Assembly: GCA_035696925.1 (NCBI GenBank)
Contig: DASSDW010000142.1
Location: 1-22,741 of the forward strand
Length of the DNA stretch: 22,741 nt
Source of the DNA: JAJNBA01 sp035696925
GTDB taxonomy: Bacteria > Actinomycetota > UBA4738 > HRBIN12
Direction of reading: 5' to 3'
Shown: in pieces, positions 8,235 to 15,123 of the stretch
How the letters are laid out: each line of letters starts with the position of its first letter
Position numbering within the stretch: position 1 is the stretch's first letter
The notes under the pieces: model-generated
The model's input: only the letters and a program-made list of their open reading frames with translations
What the model was told of the DNA's origin: nothing
The model's database searches: none
Translations under genes and position numbers: made by a program

Positions 8235-9461
8235 TCAGTGGCCTACGGCCCAGGGGCGGCGACGCAGGGGCCATTCCCAGCTGCCATCCGTGGTCGACGG
8301 GATGGGACCGGGTCGGCCGAGCAGGAATCCCTGTCCTGCTCCCACGCCGAGTCCACGGAGGGCCTCGAGCTCCCCGGCGGTTTCGATCCCCTCGGCGATG
8401 ACCTCCATCTCGACCTGATCCGCGTAGGAGCTCAGTCGCGCGATCAGAGCGCTCTTGTGCTCATCGGCGTCCACGCCGCTGACGAGGCTCCGATCGAACT
8501 TCAACAGATCGGGCGAGAGCTCCACGACGTGCGCGAGTCCGGAGAACCCCTTCCCCACGTCGTCGATCGCGAGCCGGCAGCCGAGCGCGCGAAGCTCGGC
8601 GAGCCGCGCGTTCGTCTCCTCGTAGTCCACGATCGGCGAGCGCTCCGTGAGCTCGATCACCACGCGCCGCGCCGGGATCGAACGCACGAGCTCGATCAGT
8701 CGGGATTCACGGAGCGTCTCGGGAGAGACGTTCACCGAGAGGTACACACCCTCGGGGACGGCATCCAGGTGCCCGAGCGCCTGGGTCGCGGTCGCGAGCT
8801 CGAGCCGCGCCAGCAGCCCCTGATCCGCAGCCTCCGCGAACCAGGTCTCGGGAGACCGCCGGGGCTTCGTGAGGAATCGCGAGAGCGCCTCCACCCCGAG
8901 GATGCGGCCGTCGTTGAGGTCGACCACGGGCTGGAACACGGTGTGGATCGCGTCTCCGCGGATCGCTTCCTCGATCCGTTCCGCCGAGACCCGTGCCCGC
9001 CCGACCACGCGGACGACGTCGCGCGTCTGCTGCTCGACGAGCCGCTCCGCCACCTCGCCCAGACGATCGACCACGAGGCTGGCGCGTCCGTCTGCGGAAC
9101 GATGGATCGCGCGGAGCACCTCGTCGGCCGGCTGATCCTTGCCCACGTAGCCCACGGCGCCCGCCCGGACCATCGAGGCGACCGTCCTGGGGTCGGTGCT
9201 CGCCGACAGGGCGACGATGCGGGTCTCGGGCGATCGCCGACGGATCTCGCGTGCCGCGCGAGAACCGCCGCCGCCGGGCATCCGAACATCGAGCAGGGCG
9301 ACATCAGGTGCGTGGAGCTCGGCAAGGTCGATCGCCTCGCCGGCATCGCGCGCCGTCCCCACGACGTGGATGTCCTTGTCCATCGACACGAGCTCGCTCA
9401 TCGCTTCCAGGATCGACGCTTCGTCGTCTGCGAGCATCAGTCGGATCCGTCCGGTGCTCAT
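8235..9461 (-). CDS. REC-EAL response regulator, predicted active c-di-GMP phosphodiesterase
   Basis: A 408-aa two-domain protein. Residues 6-122 are a receiver domain with Asp11/Asp12, phospho-acceptor Asp58 in ALLDVRMP, Ser87 and Lys108 in GYVGKD. Its GYVGKDQPADEVLRAIHR end is of the NarL/FixJ receiver type. Residues about 160-388 are an EAL domain with all key residues: Glu191 of EAL, Asn244 in SVNVSP, Glu270 in IELTE, Asp300-Asp301 in AIDDVG, Lys321 in LLKFD, Glu357 in IAEGIE and Gln377 in GAGQGF. EAL domains linearise cyclic-di-GMP to pGpG. The ATG overlaps the stop of the upstream membrane-protein gene (ATGA, 9458-9461), so translation is coupled. Phosphorylation by a neighbouring kinase probably controls activity; this is inferred from family and context. 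Confidence 0.92.
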   Translation of the reverse strand: MSTGRIRLMLADDEASILEAMSELVSMDKDIHVVGTARDAGEAIDLAELHAPDVALLDVRMPGGGGSRAAREIRRRSPETRIVALSASTDPRTVASMVRAGAVGYVGKDQPADEVLRAIHRSADGRASLVVDRLGEVAERLVEQQTRDVVRVVGRARVSAERIEEAIRGDAIHTVFQPVVDLNDGRILGVEALSRFLTKPRRSPETWFAEAADQGLLARLELATATQALGHLDAVPEGVYLSVNVSPETLRESRLIELVRSIPARRVVIELTERSPIVDYEETNARLAELRALGCRLAIDDVGKGFSGLAHVVELSPDLLKFDRSLVSGVDADEHKSALIARLSSYADQVEMEVIAEGIETAGELEALRGLGVGAGQGFLLGRPGPIPSTTDGSWEWPLRRRPWAVGH

Positions 9462-10078
9462 GCGAACTCCACGATGTCCGAGTCGACCGGCGCGAGCGCC
9501 AGCCTCGGATCGTTCCGATCCAGGTGGTCCTGGATCGCGACGAACGCGACGGCCAGCCCGAAGAGCGCGAGCACGATCGCCAAGCTTCGCGCCACGCCTC
9601 CGAGTGCTTCCCCGAAGCTGCTTTCGGTCCTCCGGTCTCCGCGCTCGGGAGGCGCGATCCCGGATGCCGCCGAGATGACGGGCCCGAACGGACGGGAGAG
9701 CCCGGGGCCGTCGGGGCCCCTGCCGTCCGCCACACCACGGCCGCTCGGGTCCGGGAAGCCCGGAGGCCGGGGTCCTCCGCCGTGGCCAACGCCGGGCTCG
9801 TCACCGATCGGGTCCGGGAGGTCGATCGGACCGTCGCCGAGGAGGTCGCTGACCCGATCCAGATTGCTGTCCACGATCGGGTCGACCGTGCCGTCGACGG
9901 GAGTGTCGACCGGCTCGGTCGTGTCGAACACGATGTCCTCACCGGCGGCGAGAGCCTCGCCGGCGCGGCAGGCGGCGTCCAGCACGGGACAGGTCGCGTT
10001 CGCGACCGGCTGCCCGGTGAGGGCGAGGGCGAAGGTCCCGACCGCGATCAGCGAGAGACGCCGGCTCCAGCGACTCAC
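9458..10078 (-). CDS. membrane protein MP1, CPxLDxxC with conserved TM-tail
   Basis: A 206-aa protein I cannot assign to a named family. The start is GTG 10078, which overlaps the stop of the gene upstream (GTGA, 10075-10078); an in-frame ATG at 10120 would overlap it by 46 nt. Residues 1-28 are a signal peptide ending in ANA, followed at once by CPVLDAAC (Cys30, Cys37), probably a small disulfide loop. Residues 47-95 are rich in Asp, Val and Pro; 95-150 are rich in Gly and Pro and presumably unstructured outside the cell. A membrane span lies at about 162-182, and a 24-residue tail contains QDHLDRNDPRLALAP and ends DIVEFA. The tail and span match MP2 (11907-12563) at 34 of 44 positions. The stop overlaps the next gene (ATGA), so it is sandwiched between two REC-EAL genes with coupled translation. 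A role as sensor or scaffold is inferred. Confidence 0.82.
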   Translation of the reverse strand: MSRWSRRLSLIAVGTFALALTGQPVANATCPVLDAACRAGEALAAGEDIVFDTTEPVDTPVDGTVDPIVDSNLDRVSDLLGDGPIDLPDPIGDEPGVGHGGGPRPPGFPDPSGRGVADGRGPDGPGLSRPFGPVISAASGIAPPERGDRRTESSFGEALGGVARSLAIVLALFGLAVAFVAIQDHLDRNDPRLALAPVDSDIVEFA

Positions 10079-11316
10079 CAGGCACCATCGCCCGGGGTCC
10101 AGGTCCGGGGGGCATCCCACATCCCGGGCTCGGGATGAAGCTCCGAGAACGGGATCGGCTCCCCGACGATCGGTCCTTGGACGAGCTCGACGCCGAGGTT
10201 CCGCAACTCGTGGAGCTGCTCCTCGGACTCCACGCCGGGCGCGATCATGCGGGCCCCGACGTCACCGGCGCAGGCGACCACGGCGGCGACGACGGAATGG
10301 CTCGAGAAGGTCTGTCCCAGACTCCGGATGAGGGTCGGATCCAGCCTGGCCAGGTCGGGAGAGAGCTTGGAGAGGTGCCGAAGGCTCTCGAACCCGGGGC
10401 CCGCGTCCCTCGCCGCGAGGCGGATCCCCCGCGCGCGAAGGGTCGCCAAGACCCCGCCGGGATCCGCGGCCTCGAGCTCGGCCGCGGCCGCGGGCGCGAG
10501 AGGCGAGAACCCCAGCACGACCCGCGGGGCGACCGACCCTCGGATCGCTCGGCGGAACCTTCCCTCGGCCACGGTCGACTGCGTCACCTCGAATTCCAGG
10601 AACAGGTCCTCGGGGATGATCGGCAAGGCCGACAGACTGGCTCGGAACGCGGACAGCTCGAAGTCGAGGAGGAGGTCGGCACCCTCGGCGTCGGCCAGCC
10701 AGGCGTCGTACGAACGGTGGGGGAGGGTCGCCACGCGCGGACGCGCATCGAGGCCGACGATCCTGCCGGTGGCGAGCTCCGCGATCGGCTCGAACTCGGC
10801 CGTGATGGCCCCATCGAGGATCGCTCTGGCGACCGCGGTCCTCTGCTGCGTGCGATGAGGAAGCATCGGCGAGACCAGCGTGAGCTGCGGTCCCGCCTCC
10901 TCCGCCACGTAGTCCGGATCGATCGCGCGATGGATCGTCCGTAGGATCTTCTCGGTCGGATCGCCCTTGGGAACGTAGCCGCTCGCCCCGGCGCTGATCA
11001 TGCCGATCACGGTGTCGGAGTCCTGGTGCGCCGAGAGCGCGACGACCTTCGTCGGCGCGCATCGCTTCGTGATCTCGCGGGTCGCCCGCAGGCCTCCGCC
11101 GCCCGGCATCCGGACGTCGAGCAGGACGACGTCCGGGCGTTCCCGCGCCGTCATCTCGATCGCGTCTTCGGCGTTGTGGGCCGCCCCCACGAAGCGAAGG
11201 GACGGATCCGATCCGATGAGCGCACGGAGGACGTCCACGACCGTCTCCTCGTCATCGGCGACCAGGACACGGATCGGATCCTCGACCGTCTCCGAGGCGC
11301 TCCCCGCTTCGCTCAC
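10075..11316 (-). CDS. REC protein with degenerate EAL domain
   Basis: A 413-aa protein from GTG 11316, which has AAGGAG at 11322-11327, 5 nt upstream; an in-frame ATG at 11331 has no such site. The receiver domain (about 13-135) is intact, with Asp67 in VLLDVRMP and Lys117 in GYVPKGD. The second half aligns with the EAL domain of the neighbour at 8235-9461 but has lost most of its active site: EAL reads LDA, SVNVSP reads EFEVTQ, IELTE reads LGFSP, AIDDVG reads AARDAG, LLKFD reads LARLD and AEGIE reads APGVE. Only the late Gln (VQGP) remains. It should not cleave c-di-GMP and may act as a phosphorylation-dependent binding or regulatory partner. It is the first gene of the leftward operon and its stop overlaps the MP1 start (GTGA). 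Confidence 0.9.
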   Translation of the reverse strand: MSEAGSASETVEDPIRVLVADDEETVVDVLRALIGSDPSLRFVGAAHNAEDAIEMTARERPDVVLLDVRMPGGGGLRATREITKRCAPTKVVALSAHQDSDTVIGMISAGASGYVPKGDPTEKILRTIHRAIDPDYVAEEAGPQLTLVSPMLPHRTQQRTAVARAILDGAITAEFEPIAELATGRIVGLDARPRVATLPHRSYDAWLADAEGADLLLDFELSAFRASLSALPIIPEDLFLEFEVTQSTVAEGRFRRAIRGSVAPRVVLGFSPLAPAAAAELEAADPGGVLATLRARGIRLAARDAGPGFESLRHLSKLSPDLARLDPTLIRSLGQTFSSHSVVAAVVACAGDVGARMIAPGVESEEQLHELRNLGVELVQGPIVGEPIPFSELHPEPGMWDAPRTWTPGDGAW

Positions 11317-11906
11317 TCCCGCTCCTTCCATCCGGAGCCCCGGAGCCTTCAGAGGCCGGATCCGGAGCTCTTCGATGTCTACCTGGAATGAGGTATCGGT
11401 ACGCGCGTGACCTGGGACGATGGTTCCTTCGCGTCAACTCGGGTGACTCGCCCTGACCAGGTGGGCGGCGCACTCAACCCTCCCTCGCCCGGCCGATAGA
11501 CGCGCATCGGTCGGGGGGCGAAAGACCATCCTCGGGCCTGGCGGAGCCGCGATGACACCAGCCGTTGCGCGGTTCCGACACTGGAATGTGAAAACCCGGC
11601 CGATGCCTGAGGATCGATAACGACCGTCGATCGACCGAGAACGGGGACCGATCCCGGGCCCTGACCTTCCTTCGCGTGAGCACGCCGACGCTCATCTGCG
11701 GGGTTCGCCTCACGGCCGGTTGCGGCCCGCTGTTGCTCCGGCGCCCTACTGCGATGGATCGCCCATCCGGTTCGGGGATGACGGGAGATGAACCCCGATG
11801 CCTATTGGGTTACAGGCGTCCTGGAGCCGATACAGAAGGAGACCGAAAGGAACGCCGTGAGCGAGGCAGGTTCCATCCCAGCAGGTCGACCCTCGGAGGT
11901 GACACC
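11317..11906. promoter_or_regulatory. divergent control region of the signalling island
   Basis: A 590-nt gap separates the leftward REC/EAL operon from the rightward MP2-kinase operon. No convincing gene is present: the frame upstream of MP2 is open from 11676 but has no ribosome site and atypical residues. Three potential RNA hairpins are visible on the + strand: a 10-bp stem with one wobble at 11488-11497/11506-11515, TCGGGG paired with CCCCGA around 11772-11799, and GCCT paired with AGGC around 11800-11817. I found no match to the conserved core of a c-di-GMP riboswitch. Promoters for both operons must lie here but no -35/-10 pair stands out. Confidence 0.5.
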
Positions 11907-12563
11907 GTGAGGTGGATCGGTCGTTCGACCTTGGTCGTGATGTCGACGATCACGATCGTCGCGACGGGGGCCGCGTCGGCGCAGGCAGCCTGTCCGGCCT
12001 TGGACCCACTGTGCGTGATCGAGGACACCGTGGACGACGGGGTGGGTCTCGTGGAGGACACGGTGGAAGGCATCGAGACCCCCGTGGATGACGTGCTCGA
12101 TCCTCTCGACGAGGTCGTGGACCCGGTCGTCGACACGATCTTCGGCACGATCGACGACGTGATCGGCGGTGGCGGCGGAGAGCAGCCCGAGCCGCCGGGA
12201 GCCGGCGGCGGCGGTGGTGGTGGACCTCAACCCGGGGCGCATCGGGGCGGTCCGGAACCGACGGGACGACCGGATCGAGACATGACGGACATCGTGGGTC
12301 CTCGGATCCACGAGAGACCGGAGATCGGCCGCGTCTTCGCACCGGTCGTGGCGCCGCGCCCGATCGCCGACGCGACCGGATCTCCCGTGGAGGGGAGCGG
12401 ACGCGTGGGAGCCGCCATCGGCGCCGTCGCTCGAAGCCTGGCGATCGTGGTCGCGTTGTTCGGATTGACCCTCGCGTTCGCGGCGATCCAGGATCGGCTC
12501 GATCGCAACGATCCGCGGCTCTCCCTGGCCCCCATCAGATCCGACGTGGTGACGTTCGCGTGA
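11907..12563 (+). CDS. membrane protein MP2, paralogue of MP1
   Basis: A 218-aa protein of unnamed family. GTG 11907 is preceded by a near-perfect ribosome site, GGAGGTGA at 11895-11902. Residues 1-28 are a signal peptide ending in AQA, then CPALDPLC (Cys29, Cys36). Residues 38-86 are a run of Asp/Val-rich short repeats (for example EDTVEG, VDDVLDPLDEV, VDPVVDT). Residues 87-125 are Gly/Pro-rich, with a Gly run. A membrane span lies at about 172-193 and the C-terminal tail contains QDRLDRNDPRLSLAP and ends VVTFA. Span and tail are nearly the same as in MP1, whereas the extracellular middle is diverged. The stop overlaps the GTG of the histidine kinase (GTGA, 12560-12563). This suggests one-to-one production of MP2 and kinase. 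Function is unknown; a sensory or adaptor subunit is my inference. Confidence 0.82.
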   Translation: MRWIGRSTLVVMSTITIVATGAASAQAACPALDPLCVIEDTVDDGVGLVEDTVEGIETPVDDVLDPLDEVVDPVVDTIFGTIDDVIGGGGGEQPEPPGAGGGGGGGPQPGAHRGGPEPTGRPDRDMTDIVGPRIHERPEIGRVFAPVVAPRPIADATGSPVEGSGRVGAAIGAVARSLAIVVALFGLTLAFAAIQDRLDRNDPRLSLAPIRSDVVTFA

Positions 12564-14443
12564 TCGCCCTTCCTCGTACCCGACGGAGGATGCCCGCCCA
12601 GGCGGTGGAGCTGCTGTCGGTCACGGAGCGCAGTCGCTACCTCTCCGGACTCCGTGTCGGCCTCGCCGCCGTGGTCATCGCGGCCACCCTCGCCTCCGTC
12701 GACGTGTCGAGTGCGCAGGTCTCCGTGGCCGTCGTGCTGTACCTGGCGTGCTCCGCCCTGGGCGCGGTGATCGTCGGGCGGGGCGGTCGCACCGCCGGCC
12801 CGACCCTCAACGGGTCGTTGCTGGTGGACGGGATCTTCCTTGCGATCGTGATCGCTCGGACGGGCGGGACCGCGGAGGCGCTCCTCCTCCTGCCCGGGGT
12901 GCACATCGTCGGCGTCACGCTGCTGCTCTCGTACCGGACCGGGCTGAAGATCGCCCTCTGGCACACGTTGCTGTTCCTCCTCGCCGTCGAAGCCGCTCGG
13001 GTCGGGTTCCTCCATGGACAGGTGGGGGCGGCCCTGGGACGAGGGGCAGGACTCGTGGTCGCGGGCCTCTGGGCCCTCGCGCTCGGCACGGCGTTCTTCT
13101 CCGCCGTCAGCGAGCGGGAGCTCCGGCGACAGAAGCACGACCTCTTCAGGCTCTCCGTGATGGTCGCCGAGCTGGATACCGACCCCGACGTCCACACCAT
13201 CGCGCAGACCTTCCTCGACGAGCTCTGTTCCACGTTCGGCTTCTCGCGCGGTGTGATCCTCGCGTCGCCCCGCGCCGACCTCGAGGTCCTCGCCTGGATC
13301 GGCGACGGCGCGCCCGTCGACGTCTCCGTCGGCGTCGATCGAACGGTGTCTCGGGCGTGGGCGGAGCGCACGAGCCAGCTGCTGCGATCGATCGACCCGG
13401 AGATCGACCCTCGTATCGCATCGCTGATCCCCGATGCGCGGAACGTAGTGATCGTTCCGCTCCTCCGTGACCGCCGCCAAGGACTGGGCGCCGTGATCGT
13501 GGAACGCGGCGACAACCATCCCACCGAGCGCCGCTGGGTGATCGAGATGGTGGAACAGTTCGCCGAACACGGCGCGCTCGCATTGCACAACGCGTGGCTC
13601 ACCGAGGAACGGGAATCCCAGCTCCGGGTCATCCAGGGACTCGAGCAGCAGCTGCGGGCGCACAACGCCTCGCTCGAAGCGACCGTGGCGACGCGAACCC
13701 GCGAGCTGCAGGGCCTGGTCAAGGAACTGGAGGAGATCGGCGAACAACGGAAGCAGCTCCTCGACCACGTGGTTCGGGCAGCCGAGGACGAGCGCACCCG
13801 GATCTCCCACGACATCCACGACGATCCGGTCCAGAAGATGGTGGCGCTCAAGATGCGGCTCGAGCTGCTCCGCAGGACCCACCCGGAGCCGGCGGAGATG
13901 GATGAGGCGCTCGCCGTCATGCAGGTGGCGATCAAGAGCATGCGGACGCTCCTGTTCGATCTCAGCCCGCCGACGCTCGAGGAGCAGGGATTGGCGTCGG
14001 CGCTTCGCTTCATGCTGGAGCAGTCGAAGTGGCCGTTCGAGTGGTCGGTCGAGGAGGGCGCCGATGACGACTTCCCGATCGGGAGCTCCCTCATCCTGTA
14101 CCGCATCGCGCAGGAGGCACTGACGAATGCCCGCAAGCACTCGGGAGCGGAACGCGTCTCTGTGCACCTGGAGCGGCGAGAGGGCGGCACGTGGATGCAG
14201 ATCGCCGACGACGGGGTCGGGTTCAGGCCCCAGGATGCCCTGGTGGCGGCACCCGGCCATCTCGGTCTGGCCGCGATGAAGGAGCGGGCGGAGATGGCGG
14301 GGGGTTGGTGCAATCTCTGGAGCCTCCCGGACGAGGGGACCACGCTCGAGGTCTGGCTCCCGGACGCGGATACAGCTCATCCCGCTCCATCGTTCGGCGA
14401 CGGGACCGTCGCCGATCTCCTGCCGCTGCCGGGCAGGCGTTGA
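12560..14443 (+). CDS. NarL-type membrane sensor histidine kinase (TM-GAF-HisKA_3-HATPase)
   Basis: A 627-aa kinase. Residues about 28-182 hold five or six membrane spans with short loops. Residues about 200-345 look like a GAF domain. A coiled coil at about 345-405 (LTEERESQLRVIQGLEQQL onward) leads to a HisKA_3 dimerisation domain with phospho-acceptor His420 in SHDIHDDPVQ. The HATPase domain follows, with the N-box in EALTNARKHS, IADDGVGF, and HLGLAAMKERAE. This architecture belongs to the NarX/DesK group, which normally pairs with NarL-type regulators. None with a DNA-binding domain is nearby; the adjacent NarL-type receivers are the two REC-EAL proteins, which are the likely partners. 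The GTG start overlaps the MP2 stop; an in-frame ATG at 12590 has GGAGG too close to serve well. It converges with the LysE-type gene, 6 nt away. Confidence 0.92.
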   Translation: MIALPRTRRRMPAQAVELLSVTERSRYLSGLRVGLAAVVIAATLASVDVSSAQVSVAVVLYLACSALGAVIVGRGGRTAGPTLNGSLLVDGIFLAIVIARTGGTAEALLLLPGVHIVGVTLLLSYRTGLKIALWHTLLFLLAVEAARVGFLHGQVGAALGRGAGLVVAGLWALALGTAFFSAVSERELRRQKHDLFRLSVMVAELDTDPDVHTIAQTFLDELCSTFGFSRGVILASPRADLEVLAWIGDGAPVDVSVGVDRTVSRAWAERTSQLLRSIDPEIDPRIASLIPDARNVVIVPLLRDRRQGLGAVIVERGDNHPTERRWVIEMVEQFAEHGALALHNAWLTEERESQLRVIQGLEQQLRAHNASLEATVATRTRELQGLVKELEEIGEQRKQLLDHVVRAAEDERTRISHDIHDDPVQKMVALKMRLELLRRTHPEPAEMDEALAVMQVAIKSMRTLLFDLSPPTLEEQGLASALRFMLEQSKWPFEWSVEEGADDDFPIGSSLILYRIAQEALTNARKHSGAERVSVHLERREGGTWMQIADDGVGFRPQDALVAAPGHLGLAAMKERAEMAGGWCNLWSLPDEGTTLEVWLPDADTAHPAPSFGDGTVADLLPLPGRR

Positions 14444-14449
14444 GCCGAG

Positions 14450-15058
14450 CTACCGCCGCTGGAAGGCGAGTCGGACCCCGAGTGCCATCAGCACGGACCC
14501 CGTGACCGACTCGATGATCGTCTTGACCCGGGGGCGGCCGACGAACCCGCTCACCGCGTGGAGCGCGATCGTGTAGATCGTGAGCCACACCAATCCCATG
14601 ACGATGAAGACTCCTGAGAGCGCCAACAGTCGCCAGGTGAAACCCGGCCCCGGTTCGACGAACTGCGGCAGCAACGAGAGGAAGAAGATCGCCACCTTGG
14701 GATTGAGGACGTTGGTGAGGATCCCCTGCCGATAGGCGGCCCACGCGTCGACCTTCGCTCCGTCTCGGAAGGATGTCTCTCGGCGGGCCCCGAGGATCGT
14801 TCGGATCCCGAGGAAGACCAGGTACGCGGCGCCGGCGATCTTCACCACCGTGAACGCCTGCGACGACGCGAGGAGCACGGCGGACAGTCCCAGGGCCGCC
14901 GCCGTCGCATGGACGAGCAAGCCAGAGCACGTGCCCGCCGACGTCGCGAGTCCCGACGGTCGTCCACCCGCGAACGTGTTCCGGGCCACCAGGGTCATGT
15001 CGGGTCCGGGTGTCACGACCACGAGCGTCGCGACCGCGATGAACCCCGCGAGATCCAT
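14450..15058 (-). CDS. LysE/RhtB-family amino-acid exporter
   Basis: A 202-aa inner-membrane protein of the LysE/RhtB exporter family. The start ATG 15058 begins MDLAGFIAVATLVVVTPGPDM, the family's N-terminal span with its TPGPD signature; an in-frame start at 15097 would add a charged stretch. About six hydrophobic spans follow, including the AYRQGILTNVLNPKVAIFFLSLLPQF motif that is highly conserved in the family, and the C-terminal SVTGSVLMALGVRLAF. Such proteins export amino acids or related metabolites with the proton gradient; the substrate is not predictable. A TACCCT box lies exactly 6 nt upstream, so it is probably transcribed leaderless from the 65-nt gap after the RTX gene. Confidence 0.9.
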   Translation of the reverse strand: MDLAGFIAVATLVVVTPGPDMTLVARNTFAGGRPSGLATSAGTCSGLLVHATAAALGLSAVLLASSQAFTVVKIAGAAYLVFLGIRTILGARRETSFRDGAKVDAWAAYRQGILTNVLNPKVAIFFLSLLPQFVEPGPGFTWRLLALSGVFIVMGLVWLTIYTIALHAVSGFVGRPRVKTIIESVTGSVLMALGVRLAFQRR

Positions 15059-15064
15059 CACACG

Positions 15065-15070
15065 AGGGTA
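15065..15070 (-). promoter_or_regulatory. leaderless-type -10 box (TACCCT)
   Basis: On the minus strand TACCCT, 6 nt, then ATG of the LysE-type gene. No ribosome binding site is present. It gives the exporter its own promoter, separate from the RTX gene upstream. Confidence 0.55.
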
Positions 15071-15123
15071 GCGTGAGTCAACGGCGCCGCGGCGCATTCG
15101 CTTACGTCGCGAGGGTCATCCGG

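Noticed and set aside
8238..10331. 697-residue + strand frame across the REC-EAL and MP1 genes
   Set aside because: No domain or signal is visible; the minus-strand genes have full motifs and coupled starts.
11393..11833. CCGATAC occurs about 75 nt upstream of both divergent operon starts (11393-11399 minus, 11827-11833 plus)
   Set aside because: A 7-mer match in two regions of several hundred bases is expected by chance; there is no extended similarity around it.
11676..11906. Open frame upstream of MP2 that would give it a 77-residue N-terminal extension
   Set aside because: The strong ribosome site and signal peptide begin at GTG 11907. The extension is rich in Arg, Gly and Cys without any motif and would bury the signal peptide.
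11760..11906. Possible c-di-GMP riboswitch in the MP2 leader
   Set aside because: The conserved core of GEMM-I was not found and no clear GEMM-II pseudoknot could be drawn. Hairpins alone are not enough.
12227..14380. 717-residue minus-strand frame antisense to the kinase gene
   Set aside because: Composition is typical of antisense to GC-rich code and shows no domain, while the + strand frame has a complete kinase.
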